DNA of 64,000 bases from Desulfomicrobium sp. UBA5193 (GCA_002412965.1 DHWB01000002.1:262242-326241); one strand, 5' to 3'; positions 9,575 to 17,801 are shown, counted from the stretch's first letter. Translations and numbers: made by a program. The notes: generated from the sequence alone by a model not told the origin.

Positions 9575-10759
9575 TTATTTCAGAAAATCCCGCATGCACT
9601 GGCACAGCCGGGTGATGCCGGTGTCGATGGTCTGTTCCGAGGCATTGGAGAAGTTGAGGCGCAGGGTATTCTGGCCCCCGCCGTCGGTGTAGAAGGGCAT
9701 GCCCGGTACGAAGGCCACCTTCTGCTCGATGGCCAGGTTGAAGAGGTCCATGCAGGAGCCCTTGCCTTCGGGCAGGGTCACCCAGGAGAACATGCCTCCT
9801 TCGGGGCGGGTGAAGGTCACGCCCTCGGGGGCCTCCCGCTCCAGGGTCTTGACCATGGCCGCCGCCTGGGAACCGTAACACTCCGTGATCTTGGCGATAT
9901 GGTCGTCGATGGAGTGTTTTTTGAGATATTCGTTGATGACGAACTGATTGAAGGTCGAGGAGTGCAGGTCCGCGGCCTGCTTGGCCTTGACAGCCAGACG
10001 GATGATTTCCGGGGGGGCGACCATCCAGCCGAGGCGAAAGCCGGGCACGGTGATCTTGGAGAAGCTGCCGAGCATGATGCTGCGCCCTCCGGTATGGGCG
10101 AAGACGGGCTGGTGGTGCTGGCCGGAGAAGCGCAGCTCGCCGTAGGGGTCGTCCTCGATGAAGATGGTCTCGGGGTATTTTTGCAGCAGCCTGCCCAGCT
10201 CCTCGCGCTTGGCCTTGGAATAGGTCAGACCCGAAGGGTTCTGGAAGTTCGGCACGGCATAGAAGAGCTTGGGCCGTCCCGTGGCCAGCAGCGCCTCTGC
10301 CTGAGCCAGATTGGGGCCGTCCTCCTCCAGTTCCACGGTCACGAAGTTTGGCTCGAACATGGTGAAGGCCTGGATGGTGCCGAGGTAGCTGGGCCGCTCC
10401 AGAATCACCTCGTCGTCTTTTTCGATGAAGAGCTTGGCCAGAAGGTCCAGGCATTGTTGGGAACCGGTGGTGATCAGCACCTGATCCGGGTGCACGGTGA
10501 CGCCCCGGCGCTCGTAGCGGGCGGCGATCCAGGCGCGTAGCTCGGCATGGCCTTCGGTGGTGGAGTACTGCAGGGCGCGCGCCCCGCATGTGGCCAGGGT
10601 TTCGCGTGCGGCATCCTGCAGGGCCTCGATGGGGAAGAGGTGCGGATTGGGCAGGCCGCCGGCAAAGGAGGTGATGCTCGGGTCCTGGGTGACTTTCAGG
10701 ATCTCGCGAATGAAGGATTTCGGCGTGTTCTGGATGCGTTGGGTGAATCGGAAGTTCAT
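9575..10759 (-). CDS. PLP-dependent class I/II aminotransferase (aminoadipate/aromatic type)
   Basis: A 394-residue fold-type I aminotransferase of the group that includes 2-aminoadipate transaminase (LysN) and Aro8-like enzymes. Seen: ITSFAGGLPNP near residue 30, TTGSQQCLDLL in the cofactor-binding segment, NPSGLTYS (the Asn that contacts PLP), DDPYGELRF, and GSFSKITVPGFRLGW carrying the Schiff-base Lys. It has no N-terminal DNA-binding domain, unlike the nearby MocR protein. It is the last gene of the azlC-azlD-racemase operon (9-nt gap), which suggests it transaminates the amino acid that the operon exports or interconverts. The exact substrate is unknown. Confidence 0.85.
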   Translation of the reverse strand: MNFRFTQRIQNTPKSFIREILKVTQDPSITSFAGGLPNPHLFPIEALQDAARETLATCGARALQYSTTEGHAELRAWIAARYERRGVTVHPDQVLITTGSQQCLDLLAKLFIEKDDEVILERPSYLGTIQAFTMFEPNFVTVELEEDGPNLAQAEALLATGRPKLFYAVPNFQNPSGLTYSKAKREELGRLLQKYPETIFIEDDPYGELRFSGQHHQPVFAHTGGRSIMLGSFSKITVPGFRLGWMVAPPEIIRLAVKAKQAADLHSSTFNQFVINEYLKKHSIDDHIAKITECYGSQAAAMVKTLEREAPEGVTFTRPEGGMFSWVTLPEGKGSCMDLFNLAIEQKVAFVPGMPFYTDGGGQNTLRLNFSNASEQTIDTGITRLCQCMRDFLK

Positions 10760-10768
10760 GCGTGCTCC

Positions 10769-11461
10769 TTAAAATCCGTCCAGCGCCAGGCTCACTGCGG
10801 CCTTGGCGTGTACGGCGGTGGTGTCGATGAGTGGGACCGGCCCGGTGGAGACGAGCAGTCCGATCTCGGTGCAGCCGAGAATCACGGCCTCGGCGCCACG
10901 GGCGGCCAGTTTGGTGATGATGTCGTCATAGGCGCGGCGCGACTCATCCAGGACGCGGCCCCGGCAGAGCTCCTGAAAGATGATCCGGTCCACTTCCGCG
11001 CGTTCCGGGGCGCTTTCCGGCACAAGGGGCGTGAGCCCGTACCGGACCAGGCGGGCGGTGTAAAAATCCTCTTCCATGGTGTGCCGGGTGCCCAGCAGCC
11101 CGACGGTGGACAGGCCCATGTCCGCAATGGTGCGGGCCGTGGCGTCCGCGATGTGCAAGAGCGGGATGGAGATGCGCTGCTCGATGCGGGGCGCCAGCTT
11201 GTGCATGGTGTTGGTGGCCAGGACCAGAAAGTCCACCCCGGCCCGCTCCAGACGTAGCGCATGATCGCAGAGCATGGCGGCCACTTCGTCCCAGTTTCCG
11301 GACCGCATGTGCGGCTCCACGTCCTGGAAGTTGACGCTGGCGAGCAGGATGCGGGCGGAATTGAGCCCGCCCAGACGCTCGCGCACCTCTTCGTTGATCA
11401 GGCGGTAGTAATGCTGGGTCGATTCCCAGCTCATGCCGCCCAGAATGCCGATGGTTTTCAT
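10769..11461 (-). CDS. aspartate/glutamate racemase-family protein, YgeA type
   Basis: A 230-residue cofactor-independent amino-acid racemase relative that matches the E. coli YgeA type over its whole length (start MKTIGILGGMSWEST, later ATNTMHK, GTRHTMEEDFY and LGCTEIGLL). Ordinary aspartate/glutamate racemases use two Cys. Here the first position is Thr83 (ATNT) and the second is Cys197 (LGCTEI), the same Thr/Cys pair that I recall for YgeA. It would therefore be expected to racemise one enantiomer preferentially. It lies between azlD (10 nt) and the aminotransferase (9 nt) in one operon. Confidence 0.82.
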   Translation of the reverse strand: MKTIGILGGMSWESTQHYYRLINEEVRERLGGLNSARILLASVNFQDVEPHMRSGNWDEVAAMLCDHALRLERAGVDFLVLATNTMHKLAPRIEQRISIPLLHIADATARTIADMGLSTVGLLGTRHTMEEDFYTARLVRYGLTPLVPESAPERAEVDRIIFQELCRGRVLDESRRAYDDIITKLAARGAEAVILGCTEIGLLVSTGPVPLIDTTAVHAKAAVSLALDGF

Positions 11462-11471
11462 GGTGACCTCG

Positions 11472-11792
11472 TTACAGGAGCCGGCCCAAGGCTACGCAGC
11501 CCATGCCGGTCACAATTGCCCCCACGAAGCTTCTTGTCTTCCAGCAGACCAGAAAGGTGGGGATGGCCGCCCACAGGAATATGTTCTGGGCCGAAAAATC
11601 AAGCCCTTTTTCCGTCACGATGAGGGACGGCAGCAGCATGGCCGAGAGCACCGCCACGGGAATGAAGCCGAGCCAGCGGATGACCGCCTCGGGCAGGGAG
11701 CGGCGGGCCAGGGCCAGGACGGGCAGGGCGCGCGGGAGGTAGGTCACGGCCATCATGCCGAGCAGGGTCAGGAAGATTGTTTGCTGGTCCAT
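11472..11792 (-). CDS. azlD: AzlD-family subunit of branched-chain amino acid exporter
   Basis: A 106-residue, very hydrophobic protein with about four membrane spans and the AzlD pattern TYLPRALPVLALARRSLPEAVIRWL. AzlD is the small partner of AzlC; together (as in B. subtilis AzlCD and E. coli YgaZH) they export branched-chain amino acids and analogues across the inner membrane. The start overlaps the end of azlC by 25 nt, so translation is probably coupled. The racemase and aminotransferase follow in the same operon. Confidence 0.88.
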   Translation of the reverse strand: MDQQTIFLTLLGMMAVTYLPRALPVLALARRSLPEAVIRWLGFIPVAVLSAMLLPSLIVTEKGLDFSAQNIFLWAAIPTFLVCWKTRSFVGAIVTGMGCVALGRLL

Positions 11793-12490
11793 GCGTGTAC
11801 TCCGAGGCCAATGGTTGCGGCTGCGATGGTCGCGGCCAGGACGTGACTCTGGTCAAGGCCCGCGAGCATAAGGGCGGTGGACAGAAGGCCGGCGACGACG
11901 GCCACGGCCAGATGCTGCCGGGATTTGAGCTGCCCCAGCAGCAAGGCGATGAACATGGCGGGCAGGGCGTAATCGAGTCCGATGGGCCGGATGTCGGTGA
12001 TGAGCGTGCTCGCGGCCAGACCCAGGACGGTCCCGCCGACCCAGGCGCTCTGGGCGATGACATTGATGCCGAAGGTCTCGCCCGTGCCGGTCTCGCCCTT
12101 GGCGAAGCGGTTTGCGTGCAGGGCGAAGGTCTCGTCCGTCATCTGGTAGGCGAAGAGGGCCAGGCGGGTCTTGCTCCAGGCGCGCAAATAGGGCGCCAGG
12201 GCGGCGGACATGAGCAGGTGGCGCAGGTTGACGACAAAGGTCGTGGCCACGATGGCCAGCGGTGCGGCACCGGCCGCGAACAGGCCCACGGCGATGAGCT
12301 GGGCCGACCCCGCGAAGACCAGGACGCTCATGAGGATCGTGTTTATGCCTGAGAGTCCGGATTTCTGGGCCAGAACCCCGTAGGCGAAGCCGACCGGCAC
12401 ATAGCCCAGGATGATGGGAAGGGTCTGTCGGAAGGCCGAGGCCAGTGCGGACTCGCCTTTGGTTGTTTGGGAAAGAGTGGCGCTGTTCAT
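11768..12490 (-). CDS. azlC: AzlC-family branched-chain amino acid exporter, large subunit
   Basis: A 240-residue inner-membrane protein with several spans and the AzlC signature LPIILGYVPVGFAYGVLAQKSG, then VFAGSAQLIAVGLF and NLRHLLMSAAL. It is the large subunit of the AzlCD exporter. It is the first gene of a four-gene operon that faces the MocR regulator at 13172. The ATG at 12490 has no well-placed ribosome site: an AAGGGG stretch is too far away and is part of a promoter spacer. A consensus-like sigma-70 promoter ends almost on this ATG, so the mRNA may be leaderless or the true start may be slightly downstream. Confidence 0.88.
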   Translation of the reverse strand: MNSATLSQTTKGESALASAFRQTLPIILGYVPVGFAYGVLAQKSGLSGINTILMSVLVFAGSAQLIAVGLFAAGAAPLAIVATTFVVNLRHLLMSAALAPYLRAWSKTRLALFAYQMTDETFALHANRFAKGETGTGETFGINVIAQSAWVGGTVLGLAASTLITDIRPIGLDYALPAMFIALLLGQLKSRQHLAVAVVAGLLSTALMLAGLDQSHVLAATIAAATIGLGVHAWTSKQSS

Positions 12491-12495
12491 AATCG

Positions 12496-12524
12496 ATTAT
12501 CCCCTTGAAGTTCACCCTAGTCAA
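12496..12524 (-). promoter_or_regulatory. sigma-70 type promoter for the azlC operon
   Basis: On the minus strand, TTGACT (12524-12519) and GATAAT (12501-12496) are separated by exactly 17 nt. Transcription should start around 12489-12490, that is at or next to the azlC ATG, which would give a leaderless message. The match to the consensus is strong, but activity is inferred only. Confidence 0.6.
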
Positions 12525-12526
12525 AA

Positions 12527-12554
12527 ACTGTTTGCAGTACAGATACAGTTTGCA
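12527..12554. promoter_or_regulatory. direct-repeat operator candidate for the MocR regulator
   Basis: ACTGTTTGCA at 12527-12536 and ACAGTTTGCA at 12545-12554 are 9/10 identical and start 18 nt apart, so both lie on the same face of the helix to within about 1.7 turns. They sit immediately upstream of the -35 box of the azlC promoter. MocR-family proteins often bind direct repeats between themselves and the genes they control, so this is a likely site for the regulator at 13172; the assignment is inferred. Confidence 0.45.
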
Positions 12555-12640
12555 TAAATTTCGACCATAACAGATTCGGGGTTGAAGGGTAGGAAGGCAG
12601 GAAGAGGAAGAAGGGCGCGTTTTGCCGGAACATCAAGGGA

Positions 12641-12819
12641 GGGTTTGGCTGGTGTCGGGGGCGGTGACCCGCCGGAACTCCCTCGCCGGCCTCGTAGAGA
12701 CGAACCATTGCGTGCATGACGATCTGGCGGCGAATCGACCGGAGGGCAATGGTTCGTCAAACGATGCCTGGCTCGGTCAGACAGCCGACGGGCCACCGCC
12801 CCCGACACCAGCCAAACCC
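12641..12819. repeat. long interrupted palindrome (26-bp and 13-bp inverted arms)
   Basis: The 26 nt at 12641-12666 are the exact reverse complement of 12794-12819. Inside these, 12699-12711 (GACGAACCATTGC) is the exact reverse complement of 12746-12758. The segments between the arms are not well paired. It lies in the 680-nt gene-free gap between azlC and the MocR gene. It has no recognisable transposase or protein-coding content and may be a small non-autonomous repeat element. Confidence 0.7.
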
Positions 12820-12925
12820 TGCGGTGCGCCGGCAAATCGACCGGGTGCAATGGCTTGTCAAACGATGCCTGGCTCGGTCAGACAGCCGACGGACCGCAGC
12901 CCCTGAAACCAGCCAAACCCTGCGG
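12731..12925. repeat. imperfect tandem duplication, unit about 101-102 bp
   Basis: The stretch from 12731 (cgaatcgacc) to about 12832 is repeated from 12833 (caaatcgacc) to 12925, with the shared core TCAAACGATGCCTGGCTCGG followed by TCAGACAGCCGACGG and ending in AGCCAAACCCTGCGG. The first copy overlaps the right arm of the palindrome at 12641-12819, so the second copy is a further duplicate of that right arm. The copies differ at several positions. Confidence 0.75.
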
Positions 12926-12953
12926 CAGGGTGGGGGATGGAAGATGGAAAGAT

Positions 12954-13066
12954 GGATTCCCGCCTTCGCGGGAATGACATCGAATCAGTGCAGTGAGCCT
13001 GCCCCTGACTGGGAAAAAACGGTATGAGCGCTCTGCTAGGCGTCATTCCCGCGAAGGCGGGAATCC
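12954..13066. repeat. REPIN-like inverted pair of a 25-bp palindromic repeat, copy 1
   Basis: The 25-mer GGATTCCCGCCTTCGCGGGAATGAC (positions 12954-12978, itself palindromic in its core CCCGC-CTTC-GCGGG) is followed 63 nt later by its exact reverse complement at 13042-13066. The same pair occurs twice more in this window. Paired REP palindromes of this kind are spread by RAYT transposases elsewhere in the genome; no such gene is present here. This copy lies between azlC and the MocR gene. Confidence 0.88.
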
Positions 13067-13171
13067 ATCTTTTTGATTGAATTTCTCGTAGGTTGCGAAC
13101 ACTGCGCTGAAAGACAGCCGCAACGGCGGCAGAAAGCGACGCCTTCCGGTGTCATTCGAGAGGACAGGACC

Positions 13172-14605
13172 ATGGAAGATTACAGATACCGGCAGATCGA
13201 GCAGCAGCTCTTGCAGCAGATATCATCCGGAACGCTCAGTCCCGGAGCGCGCCTGCCTTCCCTGCGTCATGTCAGCGCCCGCAGCCGGGTCGCGGTCAGC
13301 ACGGTACTGCAGGCCTACGCCGCGCTTGAGTGCAAGGGCGTCATCGAGTCCCGGCCCAGGTCCGGCTTCTTTGTCCGTCGCGACGTGCAGGAGCTGCCTC
13401 CTCCGCCGCGCACTCCCCGGCCGCTCCTGCGGCCCCACACCATCAACCGCAGCCAGCTCATCTCGGCCGTGCTCGAGACTGTTGGCGATCAGGAGCTGCT
13501 CCCTCTGGGCATCAACTGTCCGTCCGAGGAGCTGCTTCCGTATCGTGAACTGGCCAAGGTCGCGGCGCGGCTGTCGCGGGAAAATCCCAAGCGCCTGGTC
13601 GGGTATCTGCCGGTGGAGGGCAGCCTCGAGCTGCGCCGCCAGCTCTCCCTGCGCGCGGCCCAGGCGGGCCTCGATGTGCGGCCCGAGGAGATCATCATCA
13701 CCTGCGGAGCGCTGGAGGCCCTGCACGTGGCCGTGCGCAGCCTGGTGCGGCCCGGAGACAACGTGCTCATCCAGGCCCCGTCCTATTTCTGTTTTCAGCA
13801 GCTCCTTGAAAATCAGGGGGTGCGCTCCATCGAGATCCCGTCCCATCCCCGGCATGGGGTGGAGCCCGCCGACGTGGAGCGTGCGCTGGGGCGTTTTGAT
13901 ATCCGGGCCTGCATCTTCACGCCCAATTTCAACAATCCCGACGGGTCCCTGACCCCGGACAGCGCCAAGCGCGAGATCGTCGCGCTGCTTGCCGGGCGGG
14001 GCATCCCTCTCATCGAGGACGATGTGGCCGGGGACCTGCATTTCGGGCCGACCCGGCCCTCGGTTTTCAAGATGTACGACGAGGACGGCCTCGTGGTCCT
14101 GTGCTCGTCCTTCTCCAAGACCCTGTGTCCCGGCTACCGCATCGGCTGGATCATGCCGGGCCGGTTTTACCGCGAGGCCTACGAGGTCAAGGCCACGACC
14201 AACGTCTGCTCCGCCACCCCGACCCAGGAGAACGTGGCCCTGTACCTGCGTGAGGGGCGCTACGACCGCCACCTGCGTGTTCTGCGCCGCAAGCTGCAGG
14301 AGCAGATGCGGGCCATCCAGCTGCACGTCAGCCGCACCTTTCCCGACGGCACGCGGGTCAGCCGCCCCGAGGGCGGCGGGGTGCTCTGGGTGGAGCTGCC
14401 CAGGGGCGTGGACTCGGTGGAGCTCATGTATCGGGCCAGGGCAGAGGGCATCAGCATCGCGCCCGGGACCATCTTTTCCACCCAGGACCGCTTTGCCGGT
14501 CATGTACGCCTCAATTCCGGCAACCTGTGGAGCGATGGTCTTGCTCGCGGCATCGAGCGCCTGGGCTCCCTGGTGGGCGACATGTTTTCCGCCGGCGGCG
14601 CATGA
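13172..14605 (+). CDS. MocR-type transcription regulator (GntR HTH fused to aminotransferase domain)
   Basis: A 477-residue protein. Residues 1-75 form a GntR winged helix (YRQIEQQLLQQISSGTLSPG, then LPSLRHVSARSRVAVSTVLQAY), and the rest is a fold-type I aminotransferase domain with CSSFSKTLCPGYRIGW carrying the PLP Lys. MocR proteins bind PLP and usually sense an amino acid or an aldimine intermediate rather than catalyse. ATG 13172 is chosen because GAGAGGACAGGA precedes it and the HTH starts right there; upstream in-frame codons lie in the REP region. It is divergent from azlCD-racemase-aminotransferase and is the likely controller of that operon. Confidence 0.9.
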   Translation: MEDYRYRQIEQQLLQQISSGTLSPGARLPSLRHVSARSRVAVSTVLQAYAALECKGVIESRPRSGFFVRRDVQELPPPPRTPRPLLRPHTINRSQLISAVLETVGDQELLPLGINCPSEELLPYRELAKVAARLSRENPKRLVGYLPVEGSLELRRQLSLRAAQAGLDVRPEEIIITCGALEALHVAVRSLVRPGDNVLIQAPSYFCFQQLLENQGVRSIEIPSHPRHGVEPADVERALGRFDIRACIFTPNFNNPDGSLTPDSAKREIVALLAGRGIPLIEDDVAGDLHFGPTRPSVFKMYDEDGLVVLCSSFSKTLCPGYRIGWIMPGRFYREAYEVKATTNVCSATPTQENVALYLREGRYDRHLRVLRRKLQEQMRAIQLHVSRTFPDGTRVSRPEGGGVLWVELPRGVDSVELMYRARAEGISIAPGTIFSTQDRFAGHVRLNSGNLWSDGLARGIERLGSLVGDMFSAGGA

Positions 14606-14676
14606 CGCGTCCAGACCCGGTCGCCTGTGTCATATTGGGATATTGACGGGGCGCTCCCCCTGTTCAAAGAGACCCC

Positions 14677-15972
14677 ATGCAGACGAATCTTTTCCCACGC
14701 AAACTCTATGTTGAGCTGGCCACCCTGTGTAATCTGGGCTGCGCCATGTGCGTCAAGCACTCCTCGGGCTGGGACTGCGAAGACGCTCTCATGTCCCGAC
14801 GGACCTTCGAGGCCCTGTCGCCCGTTTTTTCCCATCTGACTACCCTCAACCTGAACGGCGTCGGCGAATCCATGCTCCACCCGGAGTTGCCCGCGTTCAT
14901 CGCCTTTGCCCGAGAGCGGGTGCCGCAGGACTGCGTCATCGGGTTCCAGTCCAACGGCATGCTCCTGAACCCATCGCTGGCCGGGGAGCTCATGGATGCG
15001 GGTCTGGACCGGGTCTGCTTTTCCGTGGATTCTCCCGATGCGGCCCAGCTGGAGCTCTTCCGGTCCGGCGCGGAGCTCGGGCAGGTCGGTCATGCCTTCG
15101 CCCTGATGCGCACCGCAGCGGCCCGGTCGGATGCGAGAGCGCTCAGCCTTGGGGCCCAGACCGTGGTTCACGCGCAAAATTACGCGTCGTTGCCGGACAT
15201 GGTTTCCTGGTGCGCGGATCATGGTGCCGAATTTGTCATTGTCTCCCATGTCCTGCCCTACAATGCCGCCGATGCCGCGCCGAGTCTGTACGTGTCGGTT
15301 TCACGGCGCTGTCTCGATTTTTATCTTGAATGGGCAAAACTGTTTCATGCCGAGGGGCTGGATGTTTCCCACTCCTACACCGCCTTTTATGCCGTTTTCC
15401 GCACGACTGGGCAGCAGCGGCTGGTCGATCTTATTCTGGCCATGAAAGAGGACGCTCAAAGGCGGGGTCTGCAATTCAGCTTGCCGAACGCCATGCGGGT
15501 CGATTTTGCGCGGTTGGAGCGCGTGCGCGAGAGCTTTGCCCGCGCCATGGACGCGGCAAAGGCGAGGGGGATTAACCTCGATCTGCCCGAGACGGCCGCG
15601 CGGGAGCCGAGGGCCTGCGCCTTTGTGCAGGACCCGAGTCTTTTTGTGGCCTGCGATGGCGCCCTGACCCCGTGCTATTATCTGTGGCACAGCTATTCGG
15701 CCTGGCTGCTCGGCGCCGAGATTCGCGTCGGGCAGCGCGTCTTTGGCCGCGTGCCTGGGGACGATCCGCTGCGGGTCTGGAATTCGGCCGCGTTCGCGGA
15801 TTTCCGCAGGGAAGCCGTGCAGGAGGAGTATGCGCGCTGCGCGGATTGCAGCGTGGCCCCTTGCGATTATGTTCAGGGCTTTCCGAAGCCCTTTGCCAAG
15901 GACTGCTACGGGCAGGCCGTGCCATGCGGGAGCTGCCCCTGGTCCGGCGGCGGGTTTGCCTGTCTGCGATAA
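14677..15972 (+). CDS. radical SAM protein with C-terminal SPASM-like cysteine cluster
   Basis: A 431-residue protein. Near residue 16, CNLGCAMC (CX3CX2C) binds the radical-SAM 4Fe-4S cluster, followed by the core barrel with VCFSVDSPD. The last 120 residues hold many Cys (CAFVQ, TPCYYLW, CADCSVAPC, CYG, CGSC, CLR), as in SPASM/twitch domains that bind extra Fe-S clusters in peptide- or enzyme-maturing radical SAM proteins. It resembles the group annotated as putative metalloenzyme maturases, but I am not certain. No precursor peptide or obvious target enzyme lies next to it. It starts 71 nt after the MocR gene. Substrate unknown. Confidence 0.8.
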   Translation: MQTNLFPRKLYVELATLCNLGCAMCVKHSSGWDCEDALMSRRTFEALSPVFSHLTTLNLNGVGESMLHPELPAFIAFARERVPQDCVIGFQSNGMLLNPSLAGELMDAGLDRVCFSVDSPDAAQLELFRSGAELGQVGHAFALMRTAAARSDARALSLGAQTVVHAQNYASLPDMVSWCADHGAEFVIVSHVLPYNAADAAPSLYVSVSRRCLDFYLEWAKLFHAEGLDVSHSYTAFYAVFRTTGQQRLVDLILAMKEDAQRRGLQFSLPNAMRVDFARLERVRESFARAMDAAKARGINLDLPETAAREPRACAFVQDPSLFVACDGALTPCYYLWHSYSAWLLGAEIRVGQRVFGRVPGDDPLRVWNSAAFADFRREAVQEEYARCADCSVAPCDYVQGFPKPFAKDCYGQAVPCGSCPWSGGGFACLR

Positions 15973-15975
15973 AAA

Positions 15976-16000
15976 AAGGGAGGCGCTTTCGGCCTCCCTT
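15976..16000. terminator. bidirectional terminator between radical SAM gene and the amt-P-II operon
   Basis: AAGGGAGGC (15976-15984) pairs with GCCTCCCTT (15992-16000) around a 7-nt loop. A run of seven A on the left gives a U-run for minus-strand transcripts of the P-II gene ending at 16027. The right side has only a weak T-rich stretch for the radical SAM transcript. Confidence 0.75.
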
Positions 16001-16026
16001 CGAGTTTGATATTGCGGTCCGATACC

Positions 16027-16368
16027 TTAGCCCATGGCGGCTGGGCCGGTCTCCTGGGTGCGGATGCGGATTGCGGCCGCGCACTCCAGGACAAAGATGA
16101 CGCCGTCCCCTTCCTTGCCTGTCCGCGCTCCCGCGCTGATGGCTTCCACGGCCTGTTCGACGTAATCGTCGTTGACTCCGATCTCCACGCGAACCTTCTT
16201 CAGCAGGTTCACTTCCATGACCACGCCGCGGTAAGTCTCGGTGAAGCCTTTCTGGCGTCCGCTGCCGAGCACGTTGGTGACGGACATGTTGTAGATCTTC
16301 TTGGTGTACAGTTCCTGCTTGACCGCGTTCAGGCTCTCGGGCCGGATATATGCGATGACGAGTTTCAT
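16027..16368 (-). CDS. P-II family nitrogen regulator lacking the uridylylation tyrosine
   Basis: A 113-residue P-II protein (GlnB/GlnK family), normal length, with the trimer-forming core and the C-terminal RIRTQETG segment. P-II proteins sense ATP/ADP and 2-oxoglutarate and bind Amt channels through the T-loop. In this one the T-loop reads TYRGVVMEVNLLKK and residue 51, the Tyr that GlnD modifies, is Met; Tyr46 is kept. The second P-II here (19659) has Tyr51. So this protein is probably controlled by ligands alone. It is 12 nt downstream of an amt gene in the same operon, so it most likely gates that channel. Confidence 0.9.
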   Translation of the reverse strand: MKLVIAYIRPESLNAVKQELYTKKIYNMSVTNVLGSGRQKGFTETYRGVVMEVNLLKKVRVEIGVNDDYVEQAVEAISAGARTGKEGDGVIFVLECAAAIRIRTQETGPAAMG

Positions 16369-16380
16369 GGTGTTCCCCCC

Positions 16381-17763
16381 TTATTCGTTGGTGAAGATCT
16401 GGAAGCCGTTGTAGGATTCCATGCCGTGTTCGGTGATGTCGAGACCCTTGAGCTCTTCTTCAGGAGTGACGCGGATGCCGATGGTCACCTTGAGGATGTA
16501 GAAGAGAGCAAGGCCACTGCCGAAGGCCCAGGCAAAGACAGAAGCCGCGCCGATGATCTGGGTTACCAGCAGGTCGGTGCCGCCGCCGTAGAGCAGGCCG
16601 ATGTTCGAGCCGTAACCGGGGGCCGCGAAGAAGCCGACCATGATGGTGCCGAACATGCCGCAGACACCGTGCACGGAGGATGCGCCAACCGGATCGTCGA
16701 TCTTGAGGACCTGATCGATGAATTCAAGAGAGACCACGACCAGGATGCCGGCCATGAAACCGATGGCCAAAGAACCCACGGGTGAAACTTCGTAACATCC
16801 GGCGGTGACGGCCACCAGACCGGCCAGGGCGCCGTTCAAGGCCATGGAGGTGTCCGGTTTGCCGTGCTTGATCCAGGCGTAGATCATGGCGCCAAGCACA
16901 CCCATGCAGGCGGCCAGGCTGGTGTTGACGGCGATGTAGCCGATGGTGCCGTTGACGGCGGTGGTGCTGCCTGAGTTGAAGCCGAACCATGCGAACCAGA
17001 GGATGAAGACGCCAAGGCCAGCCATCGGGATGTTGTGACCGGGGATGGCCTTGGCCTTTCCGTCGGGGCTGTACTTGCCAATGCGCGGTCCGATCACCAG
17101 TGCGCCAGCCAGTGCCATCCAGCCGCCTACGGAGTGGACCACGGTGGAGCCGGCGAAATCGATGAAGCCCATGGTTTCAAGCCAGCCCTTGCCGAGTTCC
17201 CCCGCGCCCCAGAGGGAGCCCCAGGCCCAGTGGCCGGAGATGGGGTAGATCACGGCGGAGACCACGACACTGACAATGATATAGGCTGAAAATTTGGTCC
17301 GCTCGGCAACGCCGCCGGAGATGATGGTTGCGGCGGTGGCTGCGAAGACAGACTGGAAGAACCAGAAAGTCAGGTTCCACATGCCCGCATCGCTGGCGGG
17401 ATCGTTCCCGGCGAGGAGGAATCCGCTTGAGCCGATGAAGCCGCCAATGTCCTGGCCGAACATGAGGCCAAAGCCCAACAGGAAAAATGCGGGCTGTCCG
17501 GCCGCGAAATCGAGCAGGTTCTTCATCAGGATGTTGCCGGCGTTCTTGGCCCGGGCAAAGCCCATTTCGACCAGGGCGAAGCCGGCCTGCATGAACATGA
17601 CCAGAATGGCCGCGATCAGGGTCCAGAGCAGATTGGCATTGGACTGGGACAGCGCCTCGCCTTCGGCGAATGCCAGGGCGGGGGTTAAGGTTGCCAGTAA
17701 TAGGGTCAGAGCCCAGACTTTTGGTCTGAGCAGGGCAGATGTTTGTTTTGTGACCTCGTGCAT
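16381..17763 (-). CDS. amt: Amt/MEP/Rh ammonium transporter with cleavable signal peptide
   Basis: A 460-residue ammonium channel/transporter of the inner membrane with 11 expected spans after a cleavable signal peptide (TPALAFAEG). The conserved pore histidines lie in TVVHSVGGWMAL and SSVHGVCGMFG. ATG 17763 is chosen: GGAGG is 5 nt upstream, and the sigma-54 promoter at 17802-17817 would start transcription near 17790, so a start further upstream (17799) would not be transcribed. It forms an operon with the Tyr-less P-II gene. It is probably induced under ammonium limitation. Confidence 0.93.
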   Translation of the reverse strand: MHEVTKQTSALLRPKVWALTLLLATLTPALAFAEGEALSQSNANLLWTLIAAILVMFMQAGFALVEMGFARAKNAGNILMKNLLDFAAGQPAFFLLGFGLMFGQDIGGFIGSSGFLLAGNDPASDAGMWNLTFWFFQSVFAATAATIISGGVAERTKFSAYIIVSVVVSAVIYPISGHWAWGSLWGAGELGKGWLETMGFIDFAGSTVVHSVGGWMALAGALVIGPRIGKYSPDGKAKAIPGHNIPMAGLGVFILWFAWFGFNSGSTTAVNGTIGYIAVNTSLAACMGVLGAMIYAWIKHGKPDTSMALNGALAGLVAVTAGCYEVSPVGSLAIGFMAGILVVVSLEFIDQVLKIDDPVGASSVHGVCGMFGTIMVGFFAAPGYGSNIGLLYGGGTDLLVTQIIGAASVFAWAFGSGLALFYILKVTIGIRVTPEEELKGLDITEHGMESYNGFQIFTNE

Positions 17764-17801
17764 AATGACCTCCGTGGTGGTGTGTGTTGATATCCCCACA
17801 A

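Noticed and set aside
12600..13100. CRISPR array
   Set aside because: The repeats are palindromes and a two-copy duplication, not regularly spaced repeats with unique spacers, and no cas gene is present.
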